A stretch of DNA of 64,000 bases from Paenibacillus_S vulneris (GTDB lineage Bacteria; Bacillota; Bacilli; Paenibacillales; NBRC-103111), in NCBI RefSeq assembly GCF_039543185.1, contig NZ_BAABJG010000029.1:318008-382007 (forward strand), read 5' to 3'. Position 1 is the first letter of the stretch, and each line of letters starts with the position of its first letter. The notes beneath the pieces were generated by a model. That model ran no database searches. It was not told the origin of the DNA and saw only the letters and a program-made list of their open reading frames with translations. The position numbers and the translations under genes are program-made. This document shows, one piece after another, positions 39,618-47,537 of this stretch.

Positions 39618-40784
39618 ATGAGTAAATTTATACCTAAAAAAGAAGATCGTTTTACATTCGGCCTATGGACAGTAGGCAATCCGGGCCGTGACCCTTTCGG
39701 TCTGCCTGTTCGTGAAGGCTTTAGCCCAGTAGAAGCCGTCCATATGCTTGCTGAGCTCGGTGCTTATGGAGTTAACTTCCACGACAATGACCTTGTGCCA
39801 ATCGACGCTACACCAGCAGAAAGAGACCGTATCGTTAGCGAATTCCGCCGTGCGCTCGAAGAGACCGGCTTGAAGGTGCCTATGGCTACGGTAAGCCTGT
39901 TCACCGATCCGATCTTCAAGGACGGAGGCTTTACCTCGAATGATCCTCGTGTACGCGCTTACGCTATCCAAAAAACGATGCAAGCGATGGATCTGGGCAA
40001 AGAATTCGGAGCGGAAACCTTCGTGCTGTGGGGCGGACGTGAAGGCTCTGAGGTCGATGCAGGGAAGGACGCAGTAGAAGCAACGAAACGTTACAGAGAG
40101 GCCATCAACTTCTTGTGCGAATACAGCATTTCGCAAAACTACGGCTACAAATTCGCTCTGGAAGCTAAGCCGAACGAACCGCGCGCCGATATCTACATGC
40201 CTACTACAGGTGCTATGCTGGGCTTGATCAGTACATTGGATCATCCGGAGCTGGTGGGCGTGAACCCCGAGGTTGCCCATGAACGTATGGCAGGCTTGAA
40301 CTTCTATCATGCGGTTGCTCAAGCTCTGGACGCAGGCAAGCTGTTCCACATCGATTTGAACGACCAGAAGATGGGCCGCTTCGACCAAGACTTGCGTTTT
40401 GGCTCCGACGGCATCAAGGAAGCCTTCTTCCTCGTTAAGCTTCTGGAAGACTATAACTATCAGGGTATGCTTCATTTCGATGCTCATGCGCTTCGTACCG
40501 AAGACCGTCAAGGCGTTATCGAGTTTGCCAAAGGCAACATGAAAACGTACTTGATCCTGAAAGAGAAAGTAAAACAATTCAACGAAGACAAGGAGATTCA
40601 AGCGCTGCTGCAAGAAATTCAAGGCAAGAAGCTGGATCTGCCTGGCTTTGATTTCAAATTCTCCGCGGATAGCCTGAAAGCATTGAAAGGCTACGAGATT
40701 GACCGCGCAGCTGTCGGGGCAGAGGGCATTAACTACGAGAGACTCGATCAGCTTACTATCGAAATTTTACTTGGCGTACGCTAA
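39618..40784 (+). CDS. xylA: Xylose isomerase, short (actinobacterial-type)
   Basis: A 388-residue TIM-barrel isomerase converting D-xylose to D-xylulose (and glucose to fructose). It begins with the class I pattern PKKEDRFTFGLWTVGNPGRDPFG, and has the catalytic His in VNFHDNDLVP, metal ligands in FALEAKPNEPRADIY and NPEVAHERMAGLNF, HIDLNDQKMGRFDQDLRFGSD and MLHFDAHALRTEDRQG. Length and N-terminus match Streptomyces/Actinoplanes-type enzymes rather than the longer class II form usual in Bacillus. No xylB, xylR or transporter is adjacent. TCCGGAGGTGCACTA precedes the ATG. Codon bias is strong, suggesting high expression. Confidence 0.93.
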   Translation: MSKFIPKKEDRFTFGLWTVGNPGRDPFGLPVREGFSPVEAVHMLAELGAYGVNFHDNDLVPIDATPAERDRIVSEFRRALEETGLKVPMATVSLFTDPIFKDGGFTSNDPRVRAYAIQKTMQAMDLGKEFGAETFVLWGGREGSEVDAGKDAVEATKRYREAINFLCEYSISQNYGYKFALEAKPNEPRADIYMPTTGAMLGLISTLDHPELVGVNPEVAHERMAGLNFYHAVAQALDAGKLFHIDLNDQKMGRFDQDLRFGSDGIKEAFFLVKLLEDYNYQGMLHFDAHALRTEDRQGVIEFAKGNMKTYLILKEKVKQFNEDKEIQALLQEIQGKKLDLPGFDFKFSADSLKALKGYEIDRAAVGAEGINYERLDQLTIEILLGVR

Positions 40785-40802
40785 GAAAAGAAAAGAAAAG
40801 AA

Positions 40803-40835
40803 AAGACATCGGAGAAACGTCCGATGTCTTTTTTT
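40803..40835. terminator. Bidirectional terminator of xylA
   Basis: AAGACATCGGA pairs exactly with TCCGATGTCTT, followed by seven T residues and preceded by an AAAAG tandem. Confidence 0.88.
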
Positions 40836-40881
40836 GCCGTTCTAGAACCGCGGCTCCATCCTGAGGGGGGTTACGCGCTTT

Positions 40882-41457
40882 TTAATCGAGCCGCTTGGCG
40901 TAGCAATGCCTGGGGCTCCCCCCGTACATAGGCCGGGTAAATTGAAGGGTGAATCCGGCGGACTCCAAATTCCGCCGACTGGCCGTATTGTCCGGATGGA
41001 CGGTGGAATACAGGTACCGAAAGCCCCGGGAACGCGCGCGCTGCTCCCGCAATTGATGGAAATACCGCTGCAGGCCCCGGCCCCGAACCGACTCATGAAC
41101 GATCGTCGCATCTAAAACCGCGACTTGCTCCAGCTCGTCTTCCGGTACGCCGAACTCACGCCCCAGATTTTTGGCGTCAGCTCCGGGGAAAGCAAGGACG
41201 GAGTAGGCGGCCAGCCGTCCTTTTGCAAATGCGCCGTAGATTTCCCCGTGCTCTTCAATGTGAGAGTACAGGTAATCCATGTCGTCCGTAGCGAATAATG
41301 AGCGGGATGGGAGGCGGGATACGACCTCTTCCATCAGTTTGAATATATCTGGCACGTCCTCCAGCGACAATCTGCGAATGTCCAGTTCACCTATAATATG
41401 CACGATAGAGTATTGACCTTCGCTCAGCTGTCCCGTGCCTGTTTCGTTGGTACTCAT
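40882..41457 (-). CDS. GNAT acetyltransferase, putative
   Basis: The 191-residue protein has a GNAT domain (about 25-185): LDIRRLSLEDVPDIFKLMEEVVSRLP at the start, VLDATIVHESVRGRGLQRYFHQLREQRARSRGF as the acetyl-CoA binding RGRGLQ motif, and STVHPDNTASRRNLESAGF near the end. Substrate is unknown. The ATG at 41457 follows GGGAGGTTCCTT. It lies 34 bp after the GNAT at 41492 and is probably co-transcribed. Confidence 0.83.
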   Translation of the reverse strand: MSTNETGTGQLSEGQYSIVHIIGELDIRRLSLEDVPDIFKLMEEVVSRLPSRSLFATDDMDYLYSHIEEHGEIYGAFAKGRLAAYSVLAFPGADAKNLGREFGVPEDELEQVAVLDATIVHESVRGRGLQRYFHQLREQRARSRGFRYLYSTVHPDNTASRRNLESAGFTLQFTRPMYGGSPRHCYAKRLD

Positions 41458-41491
41458 AAGGAACCTCCCGTGAACCATTGGAGTAAAGGGA

Positions 41492-41953
41492 TTATCCCAG
41501 CTTCTTTTCCATGCAGATGCTGCTTGGACAATCGACATACTCTCCGAATGGGGCAATGAAATAGTAGCCGCATTTCTCGTATAATGCTATGGATTCGGGC
41601 TGCTCGGGCCCGGTTTCCAGCCGCAGCGTGGTATAGCCCGCTTGCCGGGCTTCATGCTCCAGCCATCCGAGGAGACGTGAGGCAATGCCCCGCTTCCTGA
41701 AGGAGGGGTCGACGTAAATTCGCTTCAGCTCCGCCGACTCTTCGTCCAAAGGACGATAAGCGCCGCATCCGGCAGCCGCATCTCCGCTATACGCGATAAC
41801 GAAGACGACGTCTTGAACGGACGGATCGCTCAGATCGACTACAAAAACCTCATCGGCCGGGTACTTGGCATACAGCTCTTCATCTAGTTGAGCGATCAGC
41901 TGCAGCAGGTCCGGATTCGCCGAATCGGTTCGTTTCAGTTGGATCGTATCCAA
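41492..41953 (-). CDS. GNAT acetyltransferase, putative
   Basis: A 153-residue GNAT protein. The segment AGCGAYRPLDEESAELKRIYVDPSFRKRGIASRLLGWLEHEARQAGYTTLRLETGPEQPESIALYEKCGY contains the CoA-binding RKRGIA motif and the usual ALYEKCGY end. It resembles PaiA/YvbK-like small acetyltransferases acting on free amino compounds, but the substrate is unknown. It starts at TTG, 8 nt after AAGGAGG. It forms a two-gene unit with the GNAT after it. Confidence 0.87.
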   Translation of the reverse strand: MDTIQLKRTDSANPDLLQLIAQLDEELYAKYPADEVFVVDLSDPSVQDVVFVIAYSGDAAAGCGAYRPLDEESAELKRIYVDPSFRKRGIASRLLGWLEHEARQAGYTTLRLETGPEQPESIALYEKCGYYFIAPFGEYVDCPSSICMEKKLG

Positions 41954-42041
41954 GAGGTGCTCCTCCTTCGTTTCCTATCATGTCTTCTTATTTAGATAGT
42001 GCATGACGATCCGCTTTTTGTAAAGCAAAGACCAGGACATG

Positions 42042-42064
42042 AAAAAAGAGGGCGTCAGCCCTCT
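42042..42064 (-). terminator. Terminator for leftward transcripts
   Basis: AGAGGGC pairs with GCCCTCT around a 4-nt loop; on the minus strand six T residues follow. It would end the siderophore-binding gene transcript after the repeat element. Confidence 0.7.
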
Positions 42065-42072
42065 AGAGTTTG

Positions 42073-42272
42073 TTGAGAAACCCATTCATATAGAAAAATG
42101 CGAAAGGTGGTAGGTGGGGTATTCCTTGGAGGAGCGATAGCGTCCGCTTTTGTTCTCGGAAAATACCCGCTGTAAAGCGATATAATCAAAATTTTCCGAG
42201 AACAACAGCGGCCGGAGGGGGATACCCCACCGGGGGACCGATGCTTTTTTTCAAGCTTTACAGGTTTCTCAA
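42073..42272 (+). repeat. Fold-back repeat element, copy 2
   Basis: The core at 42113-42231 shares the conserved blocks of copy 1 (28701-28814). Ends GGTGGGGTAT and ATACCCCACC pair fully. The middle stem, TTGTTCTCGGAAAAT with ATTTTCCGAGAACAA, is a perfect 15-bp pairing of different sequence from copy 1, enclosing a small CGCT-GTAA-AGCG hairpin. The outermost arms TTGAGAAACC (42073) and GGTTTCTCAA (42263) pair perfectly. It lies after the siderophore-binding gene, in antisense orientation to it. Confidence 0.8.
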
Positions 42273-42311
42273 TTGCCCGAAGATGGGCGGCGTTATCCCT
42301 CTTGAAGCCTA

Positions 42312-43319
42312 TTATTTCTTCAGTACGATCTTTTCAAGATCGTCCAGCATCAAATTAGCGGAGATAATGCTGCCGGACGAATTCCAGATATCGTCGCTAA
42401 CCCTGTGGACGTTGCCTGATTTCACCACATTCAGGTTTTTCCACAACGGATCGCCGATCCATTCCTTCTCGACCGCGCTCGCTTCCTGCTTGTCATTATC
42501 CCAAGTGTAGTAGAACAGGATATCGCCTTCCATATCCGGGATGCGCTCTTTATTGATTTCATCCGCGAACGTTTCCTTATTTTGCGCCTGAGGACGCTGG
42601 AAGCCTATTTTCTTAAGCATTAAGCCTGCGAAGGTATCGTTATAGTACAGACGGGTTTTACCAGGAATGAAGCGAACGAGAGAAACCTTCATATTCAGCT
42701 TGTCGCCGGCCTTGGATTTGAATTCCGCAATGCGCTGATCCAGCTTGGCTAGCAGCTGATCGCCTTCGGCTTTTTTATTCAGAGCTTCCGCGTACAGCTT
42801 AAAGTTTTTTTGCCAATCTGCGTTAATTTTTTCGGAGAATACGGTTGGAGCGATGGCGGACAGCTGGGCATACACCTTTTCCTGCCGCAATTTATTACCG
42901 ATAATCAGATCGGGCTTCAGCTTGGCTATTGCCTCCAGGTTAGGCTGATTCTCATCCCCGACCACCTCGACGCCTTCCAGGTCCTTTTTAATATGATCAT
43001 AAAAAGGAGACCCCGACCATGATTTTACTGCCCCGACAGGCTTGATGCCGAGCGACAGCAATACTTCCGTTCCTTCATTGGTAAGAACCACGACTCTGGA
43101 CGGCTTGCCGGTAATCTTGGTTTCCCCCATGGCATGCTGGATGGAGTAAGTGGTGCCGGCGGTTTTCTCCGGTGGGTTAGAAGGAGTCCCCGCAGTTCCG
43201 TTGGAGCTGTCATTACGGGTACCGCTTTGGCCGCATCCCGCCAGAAATAGCATGATGCTGAGCAGTGAAAGAAGCCATACAGAATGCTTGTTCATCCCTT
43301 TGCTTTTAGCAAAAAACAA
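42312..43319 (-). CDS. Iron-siderophore binding lipoprotein (FecB/YhfQ-like)
   Basis: The 335-residue protein has a signal peptide ending in a lipobox FLAGC and a class III periplasmic-binding fold: MGETKITGKPSRVVVLTNEGTEVLLSLGIKPVG, NQPNLEAIAKLKPDLIIGNKLRQEKVYAQLSAIAPTV and a long connecting helix. It should capture ferric siderophores (citrate or hydroxamate type) for an ABC importer, whose permease genes are not in the window. The TTG start at 43319 is 7 nt after GGGGAG; an ATG eight codons later has no good site. A Fur-box match at 43348-43362 indicates iron repression. Confidence 0.88.
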   Translation of the reverse strand: MFFAKSKGMNKHSVWLLSLLSIMLFLAGCGQSGTRNDSSNGTAGTPSNPPEKTAGTTYSIQHAMGETKITGKPSRVVVLTNEGTEVLLSLGIKPVGAVKSWSGSPFYDHIKKDLEGVEVVGDENQPNLEAIAKLKPDLIIGNKLRQEKVYAQLSAIAPTVFSEKINADWQKNFKLYAEALNKKAEGDQLLAKLDQRIAEFKSKAGDKLNMKVSLVRFIPGKTRLYYNDTFAGLMLKKIGFQRPQAQNKETFADEINKERIPDMEGDILFYYTWDNDKQEASAVEKEWIGDPLWKNLNVVKSGNVHRVSDDIWNSSGSIISANLMLDDLEKIVLKK

Positions 43320-43347
43320 CGTAGATCTCCCCTTATATTATCAATAA

Positions 43348-43362
43348 TGAAAATCATTCTCA
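43348..43362. promoter_or_regulatory. Fur box
   Basis: TGAAAATCATTCTCA matches the 7-1-7 consensus TGATAATnATTATCA at 12 of 14 defined positions. It lies 29-43 bp upstream of the siderophore-binding gene. Confidence 0.75.
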
Positions 43363-43451
43363 ATGAATTTTACTTATTATTTCCTAAGCTGTCAATAGAG
43401 ATAAAGCAACAAAATCTCCTCTAGAAATGGCGAAATAACGAGAAAACATAA

Positions 43452-43479
43452 TGTAAACGCTTTAAATACAGCGCTTTCA
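43452..43479. promoter_or_regulatory. Two abutting cre-like sites
   Basis: TGTAAACGCTTTAA (plus strand) and TGAAAGCGCTGTAT (minus strand) each fit the CcpA consensus TGWAANCGNTNWCA except at one position, and they abut exactly. They lie between the Fur-boxed gene and the GNAT at 43599. Confidence 0.4.
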
Positions 43480-43598
43480 ACACTTTTTTAATATTTTATG
43501 AAGAAATATTGAGTTTTTTTCGAAAATTTAGAAGGATTATTGCGAGATTTGTCGTATTTTAAAATATAACCATATCAAGCCGCGGGGAGAGTTCAAAG

Positions 43599-44021
43599 AT
43601 GCTGGTTCGTTCCTTTCAATTGTCCGATTACGTATCCGTTACCGAACTGTTCAAGAACGTATTGTCAGAAGCCTGTTATGAGGAAACCATGGAGGCGTTC
43701 GCCAGACAGCTTTCATGGGATAGTGAATTGGTGCTTGTCGCTATTGAAAACGATCAAATGGTGGGTGTCATTGTAGGGACGATTGACAACCACAACGGCT
43801 ATTATTACCGGATTGCGGTTAGCAAGGAATACCAACGCAGAGGAATCGGCAAAACCTTAATTGAGTCGCTGAGACAACGGTTTGTTCAGAGAAAAGTACG
43901 CCGTATCCTGATTACGGTGGATGCGCACAACGAAACAGTCATTCCGGTATATGAATCGGCCGGTTACCAGGCGGAAGACTTTTCGCGGACGACACATCGC
44001 TTGAGTATCGTGAACGGCTGA
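43599..44021 (+). CDS. GNAT acetyltransferase, RimI-like
   Basis: A 140-residue single-domain GNAT: MLVRSFQLSDYVSVTELFKNVL, then LVLVAIENDQMVGVIVGTIDNHNGYYYRIAVSKEYQRRGIGKTLIESLRQRF with the CoA-binding RRGIGK loop, and DAHNETVIPVYESAGY. Similar small proteins in Bacillales acetylate unknown amines or N-termini. CGGGGAGAG precedes the ATG. It is followed by a terminator and appears monocistronic. Confidence 0.85.
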   Translation: MLVRSFQLSDYVSVTELFKNVLSEACYEETMEAFARQLSWDSELVLVAIENDQMVGVIVGTIDNHNGYYYRIAVSKEYQRRGIGKTLIESLRQRFVQRKVRRILITVDAHNETVIPVYESAGYQAEDFSRTTHRLSIVNG

Positions 44022-44061
44022 AAGCCGACACATTGGAGCAATCAAACAGCACGGAAGGTAG

Positions 44062-44109
44062 ATCGGCATAGCCCGTTTGCGTCTAGCAAAGGCTGTGCCT
44101 TTTTTTTCG
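44062..44109 (+). terminator. Terminator of the GNAT gene
   Basis: GGCATAGCC pairs with GGCTGTGCC (one G-T) and eight T residues follow. Confidence 0.75.
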
Positions 44110-44430
44110 GCATTACTGGAATTGGTACCTTTCCGGGTACCCCGCAAAGTGCCGAATCCGCTTTGAGCCAAGGCCCCGCTTTATGGGGCTATTTTGCTGC
44201 TCAGGGACCAGCCTGCAGCGCGCCTGCCGCCAATCATCAGGGGGATTCCTGCCGGAAATACGGCGCAGCTATCGCAGCCGACACCGCCTTTCCCCTTGTT
44301 CATGAGGCGTCATAGACAGCCTCCGGAAATCGCTCTTTGCGAAGCGGGCTGCAGGCAGCATTTCCTAAAGCAATAGGATCATTTCCCCATTTGAGGATGA
44401 GGCTCTTGAAAGCCGTCGAACATAAGTTTA
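44110..44430. other. Intergenic stretch without a convincing gene
   Basis: It holds two GC-rich hairpins (GGTACC/GGTACC near 44126-44143, and GCCCC/GGGGC near 44173-44190) and a 60-codon open frame without a ribosome site. The GC content is higher than usual for an intergenic region here, so a decayed gene is possible, but I recognise nothing. Confidence 0.4.
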
Positions 44431-44439
44431 TGCTATAAA
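44431..44439 (+). promoter_or_regulatory. Extended -10 promoter of the DUF402-lepB-queG-ogt unit
   Basis: TGC followed by TATAAA about 90 bp before the DUF402 start; -35 not evident. Confidence 0.4.
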
Positions 44440-44527
44440 AAAGATTGCTTCATGACGAACATCCGATGAATTTCGCATTTGAAGGACATCGGTCGCACCG
44501 TACGTTAAAAAGAAGGGTTTGGACCTC

Positions 44528-45088
44528 ATGGCGACGTTTTCTTCCTATATAATAAAAAGCTTTAAGCACGACGGACATCTGCATCGAACATGGCTGGAGA
44601 ATGGGCGTGTCCCTGAATCGCTGCTTTATGAGCCGCATAAAGCGGAATCAATGATGGTCCTTATCAACAGCCAGACCAAAATAATAGAAGCGGACGGCAA
44701 GGAATGGGTCAGCCGCATACCGGGGGTTTCTTTTTTTATCCCGAAGCAGTGGTTTAATGTTGTCGCGCTGCTGGAGGATACCGGCGTCCGCTATTACTGC
44801 AATATCGCCTCGCCTCCCTATGTTGCCGGCAACGTCATTACGTATATCGACTATGATTTGGACGTTATACGCATGCCTGGAGGAGCCGTTCATATCGTAG
44901 ATGAGGAAGAGTATGAGCGGCATAAAATTAGTTATCATTACTCTAACATCGTGGATACTAAGGTCCGGCAGGGACTTCAGGATTTGCTGCAGCGGATCCG
45001 GGAAGGCCGGGCACCTTTTCGCGAGGACTGGGTGCTGGAGTACTATCGCCAATGGGAGCAGTGGAAGGACCAAGGAACGGAGGCGTAG
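44528..45088 (+). CDS. DUF402 protein (YgaC/Ntdp-like nucleoside tri/diphosphatase)
   Basis: The 186-residue protein matches DUF402: SYIIKSFKHDGHLHRTWLEN, SQTKIIEADGKEWVSRIPGVSFFIPKQWFNVVALLEDTGVRYYCNIASPPYV, and YIDYDLDVIRMPGG followed by VDEEEYERHKISYHYS. The YIDYDLDV Asp pair binds metal in relatives; the S. aureus member hydrolyses nucleoside tri- and diphosphates. The ATG at 44528 is preferred, with AGAAGG about 11 nt upstream; a TTG three codons earlier overlaps that site. The signal peptidase gene begins one base after its stop, so they are translationally coupled. Confidence 0.85.
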   Translation: MATFSSYIIKSFKHDGHLHRTWLENGRVPESLLYEPHKAESMMVLINSQTKIIEADGKEWVSRIPGVSFFIPKQWFNVVALLEDTGVRYYCNIASPPYVAGNVITYIDYDLDVIRMPGGAVHIVDEEEYERHKISYHYSNIVDTKVRQGLQDLLQRIREGRAPFREDWVLEYYRQWEQWKDQGTEA

Positions 45089-45089
45089 C

Positions 45090-45686
45090 ATGGGCTTGTT
45101 CTCTCAGAAGAAGCCGGAACGGGAAATTACGGCAGATTCGTTATCGGTTGACCATTCAGCCGGATTTTTAGCCGAAGTATGGGAATGGATGAAATCCGTC
45201 GTTGTCGCGCTGCTCATCGTACTGCTCATCCATCAGTATGGTTTTCATCTGTCCACGGTCAAAGGGGCATCCATGCAGCCTACAATTGAAGAGGGCGAGT
45301 GGCTGTTCATCAATAAAACGATCCTGCTGACCGGGGGACTGCAGCGCGGCGACGTTGTAGTTGTGAAGGAACCGGATGAAAGCGATACGGAGCACCCCTA
45401 TTTGGTCAAGAGGGTCGTGGCGGTAGCTGGTGACGAAGTGTCTATTCGCCAGGGCAAATTATATGTGAACGGAGAGGAAGCGAAGGAGTCCTATACGGAT
45501 ACTCTGATCGAGGACGGCCGTTTCGAGCCGTATAAGGTGGAAGAAGGGCGCGTATTTGTCATGGGAGATAACCGGCACCGCTATGCCAGCTACGACAGCC
45601 GCAGCTTTGGTGCTGTATCCGTGAAGCAGGTGGAAGGCCGGGCGGAATGGATTGTATGGCCATTGGCCAAATGGAAGAATCTATAG
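45090..45686 (+). CDS. lepB: Type I signal peptidase
   Basis: A 198-residue membrane protease with one N-terminal membrane helix (SVVVALLIVLLIHQYGF, about 36-52). The catalytic Ser is in KGASMQPTIEEGEWLFINK (box B) and the general-base Lys in YLVKRVVAVAGDEVSI (box D); box E is VFVMGDNRHRYASYDSRSFGAV, with the usual Asn-x-SxDSR replaced by RHRYASYDSR. It cleaves signal peptides of exported proteins on the outer face. The ATG at 45090 follows CGGAGG by 6 nt. It is placed between DUF402 and queG in one transcript. Confidence 0.92.
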   Translation: MGLFSQKKPEREITADSLSVDHSAGFLAEVWEWMKSVVVALLIVLLIHQYGFHLSTVKGASMQPTIEEGEWLFINKTILLTGGLQRGDVVVVKEPDESDTEHPYLVKRVVAVAGDEVSIRQGKLYVNGEEAKESYTDTLIEDGRFEPYKVEEGRVFVMGDNRHRYASYDSRSFGAVSVKQVEGRAEWIVWPLAKWKNL

Positions 45687-45723
45687 ACGGGTTTAGAAAT
45701 GACAGCTTAGCGAAAGGAGACGA

Positions 45724-46899
45724 ATGCGGATGGACGCGGCAGAGAGCAGCAGCATGGATTGGCATCAGTTGAAGCGTGATATGCAGGAAGCAGCGCCGCA
45801 GCTTGGTATTGATAAAATCGGCATTGCAAGCGCGGAGCCTTTCGTGGAGTTGAAATCGATATTGCTGAAGCACCGGGAACAGGGCTTTGAGTCCGGCTTT
45901 GAGGAGCCGGATATTGAGAAGCGTACGGAGCCGGCTCTAAGCCTTGAGGAGCCCCGTTCGATCATCTCCATCGCGGTAGCGTACCCGTCCAAGCTTCCGT
46001 ACGTCCCGAGATCGGAGCCGGGAGCTTACAGGGGCATGCTGTCCCGTTCGGCATGGGGAGAGGATTATCACCATGTCTTGCGAAACCGGCTCCAGCGCCT
46101 GGAGGCATGGATTCGGGAACGGGTGCCTGATGCGAGAATAGAGAGCATGGTCGATACCGGAGCTCTGGTGGACCGTGCGGTAGCTGAGCGCGCAGGGATC
46201 GGCTGGAGCGGCAAAAATTGCGCTATCATCACCCCTGAGTTCGGCTCCTGGGTATACTTGGGCGAGATGATTACGAATTTGCCGCTTCCGCCGGACCAAC
46301 CGGTAACGGAAAGCTGCGGAGACTGCACGCTCTGCATCGATGCGTGTCCGACCGGCGCGCTGGTCGGGCCGGGGCGGCTTAATTCCCAGCTGTGTATCTC
46401 TTTTATAACCCAGACCAAAGGGCATGTCGAAGACGATACGATCAAAGAAAAGATTGGGAATCGTCTGTATGGCTGCGATACGTGCCAGATCGTATGCCCG
46501 AAGAACAAAGGCAAGAACTGGACCCACCATCCGGAGCTTCAGCCTGATCCTGAACAGGCCAAGCCGCTTCTGCTCCCGCTGCTCGAGATGAGTAATCGTG
46601 AGTTTAAGGAACGCTTTGGGACAAGCGCAGCCTCATGGCGCGGCAAGAAGCCGATCCAGCGCAATGCGATCTTTGCTCTCGGCCATTTTAAGGAGCGCGA
46701 GGCGGTGCCGGCGTTGATTAGGCTGCTGCAGCGGGACGAGCGTCCCGAAATTCGCGGAGCCGCGGCTTATGCGCTCGGACGGATCGGCGGAGAGGACGCC
46801 TATCAGGCTATTAGCAGTGCTATGGAGAAGGAACAGGACGAAGTTGTGCTAAAGGAGCTGAATAAAGCTTATGAGCGGCTTGATCATAAACTGCATTGA
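45724..46899 (+). CDS. queG: Epoxyqueuosine reductase
   Basis: A 391-residue cobalamin- and Fe-S-dependent enzyme making the last step of queuosine synthesis in tRNA. The N-terminal domain has DKIGIASAEPF, RSIISIAVAYP, and VDTGALVDRAVAERAGIGWSGKNCAIITPEFGSWVYLGEMITNL; the ferredoxin-like part has CGDCTLCIDACPTGAL and CDTCQIVCPKNKG, giving two 4Fe-4S clusters. A C-terminal HEAT-like repeat (about 310-385, REAVPALIRLLQRDERPEIRGAAAYALGRIGG) contacts tRNA. GAAAGGAG lies before the ATG at 45724 (or the Met at 45730). The ogt start lies within its last 29 bases. Confidence 0.95.
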   Translation: MRMDAAESSSMDWHQLKRDMQEAAPQLGIDKIGIASAEPFVELKSILLKHREQGFESGFEEPDIEKRTEPALSLEEPRSIISIAVAYPSKLPYVPRSEPGAYRGMLSRSAWGEDYHHVLRNRLQRLEAWIRERVPDARIESMVDTGALVDRAVAERAGIGWSGKNCAIITPEFGSWVYLGEMITNLPLPPDQPVTESCGDCTLCIDACPTGALVGPGRLNSQLCISFITQTKGHVEDDTIKEKIGNRLYGCDTCQIVCPKNKGKNWTHHPELQPDPEQAKPLLLPLLEMSNREFKERFGTSAASWRGKKPIQRNAIFALGHFKEREAVPALIRLLQRDERPEIRGAAAYALGRIGGEDAYQAISSAMEKEQDEVVLKELNKAYERLDHKLH

Positions 46900-47392
46900 A
46901 TTGGAGTCGCCGATCGGACCGTTAGTTTTAGCGGCAGCGGGAGATCGGCTTTGCCATATCGAATTTGGCCGTGTGGCCGACGTGGAGCCGCAGCTGACGA
47001 AGTGGTCCGCCAAATGGTACGGCACTTCCCAGTGGAATCAAGACGCCACTCCGGTATTGTTAGAGGCCGCAGCGCAGCTGGAGCAATATTTTGCGGGACA
47101 GCGAACGGAGTTCGATGTGCCGCTGGATCTGCAGGGAACGCCGTTTCAAATCAGGGTATGGAAAGCGTTAACCGATATACCCTACGGTCAGGTTCGTTCC
47201 TACAAGCAAATCGGACAGGCGATCCAATCGGAGAAGGCGGTCCGGGCCGTAGGCGGCGCCAACAATCGCAATCCTGTACCGATCATCGTGCCGTGCCATC
47301 GTGTCATTGGTGCGGACGGTTCGTTGGTCGGTTACGGGGGCGGCTTGAATGTGAAAATACATCTACTGCAGCATGAAGGTTATGCGGTATAA
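46871..47392 (+). CDS. ogt: Methylated-DNA-protein-cysteine methyltransferase
   Basis: The 173-residue suicide enzyme removes alkyl groups from O6-alkylguanine onto its own cysteine. The active-site segment NRNPVPIIVPCHRVIGADGSLVGYGGGLNVKIHLLQHEG contains the PCHR cysteine, and GTPFQIRVWKALTDIPYGQVRSYKQIGQAI is the DNA-binding helix-turn-helix region. It has the short Ogt form with no Ada regulatory domain. It overlaps queG by 29 bp in a different frame, so the two are translationally coupled. Confidence 0.93.
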   Translation: MSGLIINCIELESPIGPLVLAAAGDRLCHIEFGRVADVEPQLTKWSAKWYGTSQWNQDATPVLLEAAAQLEQYFAGQRTEFDVPLDLQGTPFQIRVWKALTDIPYGQVRSYKQIGQAIQSEKAVRAVGGANNRNPVPIIVPCHRVIGADGSLVGYGGGLNVKIHLLQHEGYAV

Positions 47393-47537
47393 TAGTTATA
47401 TTGGGAAATAGACCCATACGGGGCTTTTGGATTGATAGACTAATAGCTGGGGAGTATCCCTGCCTGAACGTCAGGTCTTGTCATTTTCAATAACAAGAAC
47501 CTAGTTTTAGCGGCATGCAAAACAAGGGGGATGCCCC

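Noticed and set aside
40785..40806. AAAAG tandem after xylA as a variable repeat of interest
   Set aside because: It is a short five-base simple repeat after the stop codon and before a strong terminator, with no evident role.
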